Shown here: positions 28,101 to 38,920 of the stretch, piece by piece
How positions within the stretch are numbered: position 1 is the first letter of the stretch
Layout: every line of letters starts with the position of its first letter
Assembly: GCA_030149365.1 (NCBI GenBank)
Contig: JASBRP010000036.1
Location: 1-60,484 of the forward strand
Length of the DNA: 60,484 nt
Direction of reading: 5' to 3'
From: Solimonas sp.
GTDB taxonomy: Bacteria; Pseudomonadota; Gammaproteobacteria; Nevskiales; Nevskiaceae
The notes under the pieces: model-generated
Database searches by the model: none
What the model saw: only the letters and a program-made list of their open reading frames with translations
Told to the model about the DNA's origin: nothing
Translations under genes and position numbers: made by a program

Positions 28101-29121
28101 GGGCAGTGCGGCACTGGGTGCCGGCAATACGGCCAGCGGTGCCAACTCCAGCGCCCTCGGTGTGAATGCCACGGCCGCTTCGGACAACGCCATCGCCATC
28201 GGTGCCGGCCAGGACGCCGCCAGCTCCGCCAGTGTCGGCAGCGATGCCGCCAATGCCGTGGCGATCGGCAGTGGCGCCAAGGTGTCGGACGGTGCGGCCA
28301 ACGCGGTCGCCATTGGCAGCGGTGCCCAGGCGCAGGCCGCGGGCGCCATCGCCATGGGCCAGAACGCCAGGGCCGTGCAGTCCAACTCGGTGGCCATCGG
28401 CGCCGGCGCCGTGGCGCAGTCCTCGGTGGCGGTGGGTACCGGTGCGCAGGCGACGGGCACCAACACCACGGCCGTCGGCGACAATGCCCGCGCCACCGGT
28501 GTCTTCGCCGCGGCGCTCGGCAACAACGCCGTGGCCAGCGCCGACAACAGCGTGGCGCTGGGCAATGGCTCGGTGGCGGACCAGGCCAACACGGTTTCGG
28601 TGGGCTCGGCCAACCAGCAGCGCCGCATCACCAACGTGGCGGCGGGCACGGCGGACACGGACGCGGCCAACGTGGGGCAGCTCAACCAGCTTGGCGCCAG
28701 CGCGGTGCGCTACGACTTCAACGGCGACGGCAGCATCAACTACAACTCCGTGACCTTCGGCAATCCGAACGGCAACGGTGGGCCGGTGACGCTGCGCAAC
28801 ATCGCCGCGGGCGTGGCGCCGACCGACGCGGTCAACGTCCAGCAGCTCACCGACCTGCGCGTGGATTTCGGCCAGACCGTGGACGAGATGCGTGACGAGG
28901 CCAATGCCGGCATCGCCGCCGCCATCGCCATGGAAGCCGCGCCCTTCATCCCGGGCCATATCACCTATGCGCTTGGCAGTGGTTACTACGTCAACCAGGG
29001 CGCCGTCGGCGTGACCTTCCGCGGCACTGCCGAGAACGGCCGCTGGAGCGTCACTACCGGTGTTTCCACCTCCGAGCATGGCACCGCGGTGCGCTTCGGT
29101 GTCAGTGGCGTGCTGTGGTAA
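19120..29121 (+). CDS. giant trimeric autotransporter adhesin (YadA/Hia/Ata type)
   Basis: A 3333-aa type Vc secreted adhesin. Residues 1-25 form an extended signal peptide region (MNHIHKIVWSRALQCLVVAS, with SELARSHG after it); cleavage is likely after residue 69 (PPAMA). The head has dozens of about 14-residue YadA-head repeats (xxAxAxGxxxxAxGxxS) in three modules (about 72-972, 1015-1320, 1367-2058), each closed by a neck with QRRIxNVxAG and DAVNxxQL. A coiled-coil stalk (about 2104-2955) rich in DTRVxxxE and LQTDVGGLQT repeats contains a 221-residue tandem duplication. A fourth small head and neck (2960-3190) and a C-terminal membrane anchor of about 90 aa (ending FGVSGVLW) complete it. 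Each head opens with a cysteine pair. GGGAG Shine-Dalgarno at 19107. Only the trimer is expected to be functional. Confidence 0.95.
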   Translation: MNHIHKIVWSRALQCLVVASELARSHGSGGASVGTVAPAQRSAVVRLGAWALALQLAFPLMGYAPPAMAEECRLNDVANNGGSNGSGTDSLACGKDNIASGADSTAVGSKSDATGQFSSAFGADSQATNTRATAIGTSNVASGASSTAVGDGNRAGGANSTALGHASIASSVSSLAVGDDSAASGSYSAAVGYDSTAVGSRSLAVGSRATANADFSVAIGNSDVAATGARVGTGATAGIAIGRDAAVGNNATNAISLGTNADATAAGAISLGLDASASGVNSQALGSNNRATALGSTAVGRSNVASGDYSSALGAGSTASGLRGTAIGAASTAAADFSLAIGNADATGNGARVAAGATNGIAIGRDAYVTSYGVDAMALGLYNRAANVAGSAVGYANYAFGESSSVFGNSNVATGSNGSAFGFGNDASGTDSSAFGNSNEARGDRSVAMGYRTVAVHSNSVALGSNAQAYGGNSLAIGMMSADAYGGFGAYSAGTGSIAIGSLAGAAGNSSIAFGNAAMSLAEGAIALGNQNFAGLYSMDPETEEIVITGIDAIAFGSRNGAYGDYSIAMGLGNSAYGTSSLAWGTGNLADLDGAIAIGMENESLGEQSVAIGVYNEATNEDAVAMGHSNTADGNDSSAVGVNNFAGGEDSSAFGFDNTATGIDSSAMGHQNVASGTASSALGYQNSAAGNYSVAVGANANANADHSVVIGSGLDTDAGPTVAAGASSGIAIGRNASVAAAGVNSIAMGALAAVSGANSISLGSSAAASGLRSTAIGTYSNAAAQDSVAIGQASSAATGARVAAGATNGVAIGRNAAVAATGANALAIGSDAAASGSQSVAVGYSNSATQNVSSALGSDNTASAQGASAVGARNVASGQNASALGFTSTASGLYSTAVGAHSQAAAEYSLAIGNSDDPAAGARVVAGATSGIAIGRNASVTATGINAIAFGSGASATAAGSVALGQGSVADVANTISVGNTTTQRRIANVAAGTAGTDAVNKAQLDAAIAAVDECVAGTGAGSLVCGPSNVASGTNSHAVGSNNQATTTGASAFGRSNVASGAFSTAVGAGSTASGARGTAMGAASTAAADYSLAIGNADTTAGGARVVAGATNGIAIGRNAEVTATGVDAMALGSATVATGLKATAVGAESRATGANSVALGSGNAASASASAAVGSSNAASGTASVAVGVSNEATGNNGVAMGLSNDATANFSSALGFTNVASGVQSTAVGARNTASGTGSAAMGSNSQAAAAYSLAIGSSDVAGTGARVVAGATNGVAIGRNASVAAAGLDSIAFGTNASATAAGSVALGLGSVADVANTVSVGSSTSQRRIVNVAAGTAITDAVNKGQLDAAIAGIEGGSGLCAVGGGTDSITCGTGNTASNNYSSAFGTRNTASGTYSSALGYNNTASGTFSTAVGYNSVASSDSSTVVGRGSSATGQRSSAFGSGSVASGVASAAMGSNSSALADRSLAIGAFSGDPYGGFGARVRSNAVEGIAIGSQASVVSEGAIAIGRQSVAGLVEVDSVTGEEIVSGEDAIAIGTRNTAEGDFTIAFGLDNQAELESDIAIGLGNRASGGESSAFGRDNDASGSNSSAFGNENDARGLSSSAFGYENNASGDRSSAMGHDNVASGLNSSAMGFRSAASGAYGTAVGANSEAAADYSLAMGNSDTASSGARVAAGATNGIAIGRNTSVTAGAGSDGVDGIAIGVDSSARADSALAVGQQNTASGVVSVAVGNENVASALRSTAIGAQNTADGQQSLAVGRSNYSTGNDSAAVGQGNESLGYASAAMGFLNKAEGEAGSAFGYRNSASGEQSTAVGANSTANGAQSTAIGAYSTANADGSIAIGSSNETDGTGGATVDGSAVRGAAIGNNATVGAGGVDAIAFGTNASATAESATALGHDSVASGKQSTALGYKNAAQGLASVAVGTQNTAADASSALGLGNVASGLASVAVGSNNMSSGNTGVAVGLVNTASGLRGSALGIASTAAAEDSLAIGSAGSAASGARVAADSARGIAIGNNANLKGGADSVALGTNASVAAAGSVALGLDSVANVANTVSVGSATNQRRIVNVGAGSLVAGSTDAVNGSQLRGLSETLSSALGGGAAVNADGSFVAPTFNVAGTDYSNVNGAIEALETLAGTGSTLGVSYDDASRNTISLQGDSGTTRITNLTAGTLAADSTDAVNAGQLFDTNQDVAQNSSDITALDGRVDTAETDIGTLQTDVGGLQTTVGTHTTQIGALDTRVTATEDDLTALDGRVDTAETSIGTLQTDVGGLQTTVGTHTTQIGALDTRVTTAESNVSALQTTVGQHTTGIGGLAQALGGGASVNADGSIAAPTYNVGGANYDNVGSAVEALEALAGAGSALGVSYDDAGRNTISLQGDSGSTRITNLAAGTLAAGSTDAVNAGQLFDTNQDVAQNSSDIATLDGRVDTAETDIGTLQTDVGGLQTTVGTHTTQIGALDTRVTATEDGLTALDGRVDTAEADIGSLQTDVGGLQTTVGTHTTQIGALDTRVTATEDDLTALGGRVDTAETDIGTLQTDVGGLQTDVTSLGDRVTTTETDIGDLEGRVDTAEDTLSQHTTEIAGLDTRLGSAETSIVTLDGRITANANSAAGLAQALGGGAAINADGSIQAPSYSIGGNAYSNVGDAFGALEGLAAIGNPLGVAYDDANRNTLTLQGASGATRITRVAAGNLAADSSDAVNGAQLHATNQSVAQNAANVAGLESRVNAAESDIAQNSTDIAALGDRVSTNESAIDDLGSRADAADAGIAANAAAIAAVDGRVDAAEADIAAVNGRVDAAEQQIGDLDTRLGANEAATAQNTADIDSLQTATTQNSADISALESTTAQNTADIEANTAAIGVLDSRVDAAEADIAQNTADISALDTRVVSVEADVAAISGDVSEMGDRLDTVESDVIEVDNRVTVVQNAANAAQTTANTALARADEALAFCGPGGGADSANCGVRNDASADGATAMGVDNAASGEGSAALGAGNTASGANSSALGVNATAASDNAIAIGAGQDAASSASVGSDAANAVAIGSGAKVSDGAANAVAIGSGAQAQAAGAIAMGQNARAVQSNSVAIGAGAVAQSSVAVGTGAQATGTNTTAVGDNARATGVFAAALGNNAVASADNSVALGNGSVADQANTVSVGSANQQRRITNVAAGTADTDAANVGQLNQLGASAVRYDFNGDGSINYNSVTFGNPNGNGGPVTLRNIAAGVAPTDAVNVQQLTDLRVDFGQTVDEMRDEANAGIAAAIAMEAAPFIPGHITYALGSGYYVNQGAVGVTFRGTAENGRWSVTTGVSTSEHGTAVRFGVSGVLW
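25441..26766 (+). repeat. 663-bp tandem duplication in the adhesin stalk
   Basis: Copies 25441-26103 and 26104-26766 are in register over 221 codons, each beginning at LGGGAxVNADGS. Each contains two 147-bp sub-repeats (LDGRVDTAE...LQTDVGGLQTTVG). A third, partial copy of the leading module starts at 26998. This is coding repeat DNA and a likely site of length variation by recombination. Confidence 0.85.
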
Positions 29122-29167
29122 GCACGCGGCGACAACTCCATACGAACCAGAACAGGGCGAAGATCAC

Positions 29168-29293
29168 ATGAACCTCAAGTACTACGACCATGACAGCGGA
29201 CGGCAGCGCTACAAGCGCCGCTACGTCTGGGGAGTCCAGGCCTATGTCCTGGGAGTCACCACCGCGCTCGCCTTGCTGTACCTGCTGCCCTGA
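29168..29293 (+). CDS. 41-aa single-pass membrane peptide between the adhesin and the TpgA-like gene
   Basis: A basic, Tyr/Arg-rich N-terminus (KYYDHDSGRQRYKRRY) is followed by one membrane helix (VQAYVLGVTTALALLYLL). This predicts a cytoplasmic N-terminus and an inner-membrane anchor. It starts 46 bp after the adhesin stop with a weak AGGGCGA site and ends 8 bp before the TpgA-like gene, so it is part of the adhesin operon. No family is recognised. Salmonella SadB is another small accessory factor encoded beside a trimeric adhesin, but it is a periplasm-facing lipoprotein, so the two are not obviously related. Confidence 0.7.
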   Translation: MNLKYYDHDSGRQRYKRRYVWGVQAYVLGVTTALALLYLLP

Positions 29294-29301
29294 GGAGCGC
29301 C

Positions 29302-30180
29302 ATGAATCAGAAATCCAAGGATCGGGCAGAGTCGCCTGCCGTGTTGCGCCGCGCCAACATCATCGCCGCCTTCGCCGTGATGGGTGTGCTGGGCGGCTGC
29401 GCTGCTCCTCGCCAGGCGCCCGATGCGCAGGGCGTGTCGTTCCCGGCACGCGAGTCTTCCTACCGCAGCGAGGGCGTCGTGGTGTCCGGGGAAACCGTAC
29501 GCCTGCTGCAGCCTGGCCTGAGCAAGGACCAGGTTCGCCAGCTCATCGGCAGTCCCCACTTCAGCGAGGGCCTGCTGGGTGTACGCGAGTGGAACTACAT
29601 CCTCAGGATGCCGGGTAACGATGCCGCACTGGCGAATTGCCAGCTCCAGCTCCGCTTCGACGAGCAGAACAAGGTTGCGAGCACGCACTGGCAGAGCGAG
29701 ACCTGCGCGGTCGCGGCGGGCAAGCCGGCATCTGCCATGGCTGCGGGTACGTCGGCCACCAGCGGTGCGCCGACACTTGCTTCGGCCAGGACGGAGGAGT
29801 GGACCGAGGGCGGGCTGGTCTTTCCGTTCGGGCGCTCCCGGCTGGAGGACATGCGTGCGGCGGATCGGGCGCGCCTCAAGGCCTTGGTGTCACGTGCGGC
29901 ACGCCAGCCGGAGTTGGTGGAACGCGTGGTTGTGGTCGGCCATGCCGACCGCGTCGGGCCTGGGCCACGCAAGCAATTGCGCTCGCTGGATCGCGCGAAT
30001 TCGGTAGGCGAGGCCTTCGCGGCCAAGGGGATCGCGCCGGCCTTGATCGAGGTGGTCGGACGCAGTGACACCGAGCCACTGGCGAGCTGCCTGTCGCAGC
30101 AGCCGCTGCCCGACCTGCTGGCCTGCCTGGCCCCGGATCGGCGGGTTTCCGTAACGGTTTACATGAAGAAGGCCGACTAA
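29302..30180 (+). CDS. TpgA-like lipoprotein: BamE (SmpA/OmlA) domain plus OmpA-like peptidoglycan-binding domain
   Basis: A 292-aa protein with a lipoprotein signal ending in the lipobox LGGC (Cys at about residue 33). The BamE-like domain (about 60-140) has VRLLQPGLSKDQVRQLIGSP and the WNYIL strand. After an Ala/Thr linker, the OmpA C-terminal domain (about 170-290) has VFPFGRSRLEDM, VVVVGHADRVG and RANSVGEAFAAKGI. The arginine-type NX2LSxxRA region is recognisable but degenerate (LRSLDRANS). The same architecture and location define TpgA, which tethers the Ata adhesin of Acinetobacter to peptidoglycan. It most probably stabilises the adhesin at 19120-29121. Confidence 0.87.
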   Translation: MNQKSKDRAESPAVLRRANIIAAFAVMGVLGGCAAPRQAPDAQGVSFPARESSYRSEGVVVSGETVRLLQPGLSKDQVRQLIGSPHFSEGLLGVREWNYILRMPGNDAALANCQLQLRFDEQNKVASTHWQSETCAVAAGKPASAMAAGTSATSGAPTLASARTEEWTEGGLVFPFGRSRLEDMRAADRARLKALVSRAARQPELVERVVVVGHADRVGPGPRKQLRSLDRANSVGEAFAAKGIAPALIEVVGRSDTEPLASCLSQQPLPDLLACLAPDRRVSVTVYMKKAD

Positions 30181-30196
30181 GCGAACGGGAGGGGGT

Positions 30197-30307
30197 ATGG
30201 ATATGTTCTGGCTTGGACTGACGGTGGGCCTGATGATGGGCACGATGGCCGGCGCAGGCGGGCTCGCCTGGCTGGCCATCCGCAACGACCGGCGCCGGAT
30301 GCGATAG
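30197..30307 (+). CDS. 36-aa single-pass membrane peptide
   Basis: This short frame has a strong GGGAGGGGG site 3 bp before the ATG. It encodes one glycine-rich membrane helix (MFWLGLTVGLMMGTMAGAGG, then LAWLAI) and a basic tail (RNDRRRMR), giving a cytoplasmic C-terminus. It starts 16 bp after the TpgA-like stop and faces the convergent response-regulator gene. It is the second mini membrane protein of the adhesin operon. No family is recognised. The ribosome site and hydrophobic pattern support it being real. Confidence 0.6.
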   Translation: MDMFWLGLTVGLMMGTMAGAGGLAWLAIRNDRRRMR

Positions 30308-30322
30308 GGGTGATGGCTGGTT

Positions 30323-30964
30323 TCAGCTGCCGACGAGCAGGCGCTGTGCCAGCACGGCGGCCTGCGTGCGGCTGCGCAGGTCCAGCTTGCGCAGCAGTGC
30401 GGTGATGTGGGTCTTCACCGTGGACTCGCGGATCGACAGCTCGTCTGCGATCTGCTTGTTGAGCCGGCCGTCCTTGATGTAGAGCAGGATGCGCAGTTCT
30501 TGGGGAGAGAGACGCTCGATGCGTGCATCGATCGAGTCGGGCAGTGGCGGGGGAAGGCTATCCGGCGGCGGCCACCAGCTGCCGCCGGATAGTACTTTTG
30601 CCAGGATCTGCTGGGTTTGTTCCACGGGGGTGGCCTTGGGAATGAAGGCGATGGCCCCCAGTGCCTCCACGGAGCGGACCCAGGAGCGGTCCTCCATTCC
30701 CGAGACGACCGCCACTTTCAATTCGGGCCATTCGTGGCGCAGGTACTGCAGGGAGGACAGGTCCTCGACATCGGGCATCATCAGGTCCAGCAGTACCAGC
30801 CGGGTATCCGGGTGCTGCGGCAGGGTGGCCTTGAGCGCCGCCAGCGATTCCACCTCGATGACGCGCGTGCCGGGCTCGATACGTTCAACGCTCAGGCGCA
30901 GGGCGATGCGCAGCAGCGGGTGATCGTCCGCAATGATGATGGTGCTTGTGGCCGTGGTACCCAC
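30323..30964 (-). CDS. NarL/LuxR-family response regulator
   Basis: A 213-aa two-component regulator. The receiver domain (about 8-130) has acidic residues ADDH, phospho-acceptor Asp in VLLDLMMPDV and lysine in FIPKATP. A LuxR/GerE helix-turn-helix follows (about 150-210; LSPQELRILLYIKDGRLNKQ, then STVKTHITALLRKL). The GTG start at 30964 was chosen because a GGAGG lies 4 bp upstream; a longer frame from TTG 31030 has no such site. It is the last gene of the minus-strand phosphorelay operon, 88 bp after the barrel gene. It is the obvious candidate output regulator for the elements at 15644 and 19026; this is inferred only. Confidence 0.92.
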   Translation of the reverse strand: MGTTATSTIIIADDHPLLRIALRLSVERIEPGTRVIEVESLAALKATLPQHPDTRLVLLDLMMPDVEDLSSLQYLRHEWPELKVAVVSGMEDRSWVRSVEALGAIAFIPKATPVEQTQQILAKVLSGGSWWPPPDSLPPPLPDSIDARIERLSPQELRILLYIKDGRLNKQIADELSIRESTVKTHITALLRKLDLRSRTQAAVLAQRLLVGS

Positions 30965-31052
30965 GAGGCCTCCGATGTGATCCCAAGTGCCGGGCGCAGG
31001 AAATGCAGGCGCCAGGGCATTGCTGCGCAAGTGTACTACGCAGTGGCGGGGT

Positions 31053-32407
31053 TCAGAACAGGAACCTGATCACCAATTCGGCATAGTCCGCCGTCCTTGC
31101 TCCTGCCGCGCGCAAGCTGGAGGAGGGGACGTAATGCAGGATTTCAGTAGCTAAAGTGAGATGCCGGTTGCAACGATAACTGACGTTGAGGCGCAGATAG
31201 TCGCCGATGACCTTATCACCGTTGATCGAGCCGGGAATGGCCAGCATCGCCTGGGCATAGGCGGCGTCCTCGCGGGACTGTCGCGCCATCCGGCCGCCCC
31301 CGATGCCCAGCGTGGCCTGCGGCAAGGGGCGGGCGCCAAGGAACAAGCCGGCATTCATCAGGTTGGAGAAGTCCGTCAGCCCTGATTGTGAAAAGTACGC
31401 CCCGCGGGGGAACAGGGAATTGAAGGTCTGTAGCCGGTCGTCTCCGGACTCCCGGTCTCCCGACGCCACATCGACCTGCAGCGCCAGGCGAGGCTGCCAG
31501 GCCCAGGTGTCGAAGCGCAGGCCCAGGATGCTGCCGAAGGCCCAGGCGCGGATGTCCGCGGTACCGAAGCGGCCGGACTGGTAGACCGCCTCCACGTCCC
31601 AGTCGAACACGCCACGGCGGCCGGCGGACTGCAGGCCGAAGACATCGCGACGCTCCTCGGCAAGAACGCCGCCAAAGCGGGCCTCTTCACGCTCGTAGCG
31701 ATACCAGTAGCCGTCCAGCTGGCTCGCCGCGCCTTCGCCATGCCGGACGCGCAGGCCGGAGAAGCGGAGACCGTCGCTATCTCGATCGTCGAAGGGCCGC
31801 TCGTCGCGGATCTCGACGGGTTCGGTCATGAACGCGGTGACATGCAGTGCCGTGCCGGACCATGTCAGCCGTGCGCCATCGTAGGCACGCCTGACGTTCG
31901 GCCCCTCGCGCAGGGCGACGAAGCGCTGCATGGCGTCGAAGGCCAGTTCCTGGCGGCCGATCCGCAGGCTCAGCTTGCCGCCGGCCGCGGCGGCCGAAAG
32001 ATCGGCAAAAGCCAGCTGCAGGTCGCTGCGATTGGAGTCCGCCACGGTGGCCGGCGTCTGCTTACCGTGCACCTGGGCGTCGCCGACCTCGGCGAAAACG
32101 CGCAACTGCGGGCCCAGGTGCCAGTCGCCGTGCAGGTTGAGACGCTGGAACCAGTAGGCGTCGGCATCGGCGCCGCCGAGCCCGAAGAGGGGTGCATCGA
32201 AGTCGACAGCCTTCAGGCGCAGTTGTCCGCCGAGGCTCAGGTAGTGCCCTGGATCCGTGCCCAGGGAGATGTGCTTCAGGGTGTCCAGCGGCGTCGCCTG
32301 CTGCGCCGGGTCTGCCAGATCGCGGTGGTCCTCCGACCAGCGCGTCAGGGCGAAGTCCCCGGCCTGCAGTGGCGTGGAGGCCAGCGCCATCAGCGCGCCG
32401 GCCGCGA

Positions 32408-32420
<13 letters not shown>
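31053..32420 (-). CDS. alginate-export-family (AlgE-like) outer-membrane beta-barrel protein
   Basis: A 455-aa protein with a signal peptide (ARLIAAGALMALASTPLQA, cleavage near 20) and repeated amphipathic strands ending in a terminal aromatic strand (ADYAELVIRFLF). The N-terminal motif YLSLGGQLRLKAVDF, the middle LSLRIGRQELAFDAMQRFV and a periplasmic SGDDRLQTFNSLFPRGAYF are typical of the alginate_exp family. No alginate biosynthesis genes are visible, so the exported or imported solute is open. The ATG at 32420 overlaps the hybrid kinase stop by 13 bp, so it is translationally coupled to the kinase. A barrel gene inside a phosphorelay operon is unusual. Confidence 0.85.
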
Positions 32421-35604
<3,184 letters not shown>

Positions 35605-35608
<4 letters not shown>

Positions 35609-38223
35609 AGCGCGTTGCTCGCCGCTTCCTGGAGCGCCTTTTCCAGCTCGTGCCGGCGCAGGGGCTTGGCCAGGTGCCGGTTCATGCCGGCGTCGAGGCA
35701 GGCCTGGCGCTCGTGATCGAGCACGCTGGCGCTCATGGCGAAGATCTGAGGCTGCGGACGGTTCTCCAGGGCCCGGATCCGGCGTGTCGCTTCCAGGCCA
35801 TCCATCACCGGCATCTGCATGTCCATCAGCAGCAGGTCGTAGTCGCGTTGCTGCACCGCCTCCACGGCCAACAGCCCGTTCTCCGCCAGGTCAGCCCGAT
35901 AGCCCAGCGACTCCAGCATGCGCAGGGCGACCTGCTGGTTCAGGGGCGTATCCTCGACCACCAGGATGCGCAGTGCCGTGGCCGACTTCGCCGGCCGCGA
36001 CGCGGCAGCGGGTGCGTTCCTGGCCGTATCGCCCGGCGACATCAGTTCAAGCAAGGCATCGAGCAGGCCCGCGCGGCGCAGCGGCTTGTAGCGGACGAGA
36101 TCGAACACCGGCTGCGACTGCGTGCTCTGGCGCACGCTGCTGAGCAGCATCAGCCGGGGACAGGCATCGCCGAAATCACGGCGCAGCGTGGTCGCCAATG
36201 CGGCGCCATCCATCTCCGGCATCAGGAAATCGATGATCGCAGAATCGAAGCGCGCGCCGCTGCCGAGCAGCGCCAGCGCCTCCTGCGGCGATGCAGTGTC
36301 GGTGACTTGCATATCCCACTCCTGCGCTGCGGCGCGCAGGATGCGGCGATTGGTGTCGTTGTCGTCGACGATCAGCAGGCGCTTGCCCTTCAGGCGGCTG
36401 GCATCGGCCGGGGGCGGCGCTCGCCATGCCGGATCGCTGCTGGCCATGAAGCTGAACGAGAACACCGAACCCTGGCCCGCATGGCTCTCCACGCTCACGC
36501 CGCCGCCCATCAGTTCGGCCAGGCGCTTGCAGATCGCAAGGCCCAGGCCGCTGCCTCCATAGCGGCGAGTGGTGGAGGCATCGACCTGGCTGAAGGTCTT
36601 GAACAGGCGATCCAGGCGATCGGGCGGGATGCCGATGCCCGTGTCGCGCACGCTGACGTGGATGCGATGCCTCTGGGGTTCCACCTCCACGGCATGGACC
36701 GTGACGGCAATCTCGCCCTGGTCAGTGAATTTGACGGCGTTGGACAGGTAGTTCGCCAGAATCTGGCGCATGCGGCCGCGGTCGGCCTTCAGCATCTCCG
36801 GCGTGCCGGGCGCGAATTCGCAGCCCAGGTCCAGGCCCTTCTGCGCGGTGCGTGTGCCCACCAGCTCCAGGGCCTCTTCCACCACGCGGCGCAGTTCGAA
36901 GACCTGCTCGTCCAGCTCCAGCATGCCGGCCTCGACCTTGGTGAAGTCGAGGATGTCGTCGATGACGCCCAGCAGGTGATCGCCGCTTTGGGTAATGGTC
37001 TCCAGGCTCTGTCGCTGGGACGTATCCAGTGGGGTGTCGCCCAGCAGCTCCGCCGTGCCAAGGATCGCATTCAACGGCGTGCGGATTTCGTGGCTCATGT
37101 TGGCCAGGAAATCGCTCTTGGCCTGCGTCGCGGCTTCCACGGCGGCCTGGGCCTGTTCCAGCGCCGCCGCTTGCGCGCGCCAGCGCGCGCCGCCGCGCGC
37201 AAAGACATAAAGCAGCAAGCTGGCCATCAGCCCGCCGAGGGCGACCAGCCAGGGGATCGCCTGTTCGCTTGGCGTGGCGAATCCCGGCTTGCTGCGAAAA
37301 TGCACCGTCCAATGGCGGCCGGGCATCTGCACGGTCCGGAAGGCTTCGAAGTCGGCCTGTGAGTCGACCGACAGCGGCAGCGGGTCTCCATCCGCTCTGA
37401 CGCCGGCCGAAGAGTAGAGCAGGGCGTCGGGATCGGCGTCGGTGCCGTCGAAGACTTCAAAGGCCAGACTGCCGCTGTCACCGCCCAGCAGCCCCTGCAT
37501 GAACGCCTGCGCATGGAAGGTCGCCGAAATCCAGCCAAAATGTCGCCCCTGCTTGAAGATCGGCACATAGGCGATGAAGCCCACTCGCGTTTCAGTGAGG
37601 CTGAGAAGGCGCACGCGCGGCGCGAGGACCGCGTCGCCCGCCGCGACCGCCGCCTGAAGGGCAGCGCCGCGGTCGGCGTCCCGCATCATGTCGATGCCGA
37701 TACCCCGTTCGCTCTCGGCGGTCAGCGGCTCGCTGTAGTAAACCGGCGCATGGAAGGGAGGATCCACCGGTTTGATCGGCGGCGGCGGGGCACGCAGCTT
37801 GAAGTCGCTAAGGATCAGCGGATTGGTGAAGCGCGCCGTGGACTCCCGGCGCACGCCGGCGACGAAGGCATCCACCTCGTCCGGCGAAAGCCTCGGCACG
37901 AAGGTCATCGCGCGGATGCCAGGGTAATTCTTGTAGAGATGTAGCGGCTCCACGTACGCACGCCAGTCGTCGCGGCTTACGTAGGTCGAGGCCTCGATCA
38001 TGCCGCGCCCGCCACGCATGATCTGCGTGTAGGCGTTCATGCGCCTGCCTATCGAGGATTCGATCAGCCGCACCTCCGAATCGAAGCGCTGCTGCTGATG
38101 TTGGTGGATAACGCGCGCGGTCTGGGCGGCCATCAGCAGGCTTGCCAGCAGCGTCAGGGCGATAAGCGCCCCCGCCAGCGGCGACATCCGTACGGCAGAG
38201 GGCTCAGCGGCGGGCTGTTTCAT
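35605..38223 (-). CDS. hybrid histidine kinase with CHASE sensor and two receivers
   Basis: An 872-aa kinase. A membrane helix (about 15-38) and a periplasmic CHASE domain (about 70-300, with [16 protein letters not shown] and [18 protein letters not shown]) precede a second helix (about 320-345). HisKA ([18 protein letters not shown]) and HATPase_c ([27 protein letters not shown]) follow. Receiver 1 has Asp in [13 protein letters not shown] and receiver 2 in [13 protein letters not shown]. There is no HPt domain. From HisKA onward it is a close paralogue of the kinase at 32408-35608, with a different sensor. The ATG at 38223 overlaps the HPt gene by 20 bp. CHASE domains often sense small periplasmic ligands. 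Confidence 0.94.
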
Positions 38224-38920
38224 GGCGCAGACGCTCCGCAAGGGCTGCATGGCGGCCGATCAGGCGGGTTCCGAGTTCGATGGCGGCACTGGCCTGGCCC
38301 GCGGCGGCGGCGGCTTCGGTCTGCGTGCAGAGCTCGGCCAGGGCCTCGGCGCCGAGTTGCAGGCTGACGCCCCGCAGCGCATGGGCGATCCGCTTCAATG
38401 CGATCAGGTCCTGGTCGCGGATGGCGTCGGCCATCCGCTGCTGCTGCAGCGGCAGGTCGTCGACCACGGCGCCAGCCAGCTGGGCGGCGCCGTCGGTGCC
38501 GAACATCTCCCGCAGCTCGGCCCAGGCTTCGGCATTGAAATCGCCGGTTCCTGCCGCGGGGGGCAGCAGCGCCGCCAGCTCCGGCAGCGCCAGCGGCTTG
38601 GGCAGCACGGCGTCGGCACCGGCCCGCAGGCAGGCCTGCCGTGCTTCTTCGGAAGCGGAGGCGAGCACGGCCACCAGCCGCGTCTGCGTGCGCCTGGCCG
38701 GATCGATCCGGGAATGCAGTGCCGCAATGCCCTCGGCGCGGTCGTCGGTCCCGGCCAGGATCAGGCCCTGCAGCCTGGCAGGCACCTCCTGGACCGTCCC
38801 CGCCAAGACGGGCGAGGGGTAGCCCAGGCGTGCCAGCAGCAGACCGGCCAGGCGGCGGCTGACGGCATCGGCGTCCACGATCAGGCAGTCGGTCGAGGTG
38901 TTTCCAGCTTCGGTATTCAT
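38204..38920 (-). CDS. HPt phosphotransfer protein with degenerate receiver domain
   Basis: A 238-aa soluble protein. The N-terminal receiver-like domain (about 10-120) keeps the acidic start ([12 protein letters not shown]) and the lysine strand ([12 protein letters not shown]). At the phospho-acceptor strand it reads GLILAGTDD, with Ala where Asp should be (codon 38753-38755). The C-terminal HPt domain (about 130-235) has an intact RIAHALRG with the phospho-histidine (codon 38381-38383). It is the first gene of the phosphorelay operon and overlaps the next. It probably accepts phosphate from the receivers of both kinases and passes it to the NarL-type regulator. Confidence 0.87.
   Translation of the reverse strand: MNTEAGNTSTDCLIVDADAVSRRLAGLLLARLGYPSPVLAGTVQEVPARLQGLILAGTDDRAEGIAALHSRIDPARRTQTRLVAVLASASEEARQACLRAGADAVLPKPLALPELAALLPPAAGTGDFNAEAWAELREMFGTDGAAQLAGAVVDDLPLQQQRMADAIRDQDLIALKRIAHALRGVSLQLGAEALAELCTQTEAAAAAGQASAAIELGTRLIGRHAALAERLRHETARR

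Noticed and set aside
19400..28700. Short regularly spaced repeats that could be mistaken for a CRISPR-like or satellite array
   Set aside because: Repeats are in frame, about 42 bp, degenerate at third positions and encode YadA-head motifs; no spacers or cas genes.
24511..29079. 1522-codon open frame antisense to the adhesin stalk and last head
   Set aside because: It is a shadow of the repetitive GC-rich adhesin frame; its product is low-complexity and repeats in step with the adhesin repeats, with no domain.
31140..31160. GTAGCTAAAGTGAG as a third copy of the shared promoter element
   Set aside because: Lacks the CGAC half and the CGGATACCGC block, is inside the barrel coding region and is oriented away from the response regulator gene.
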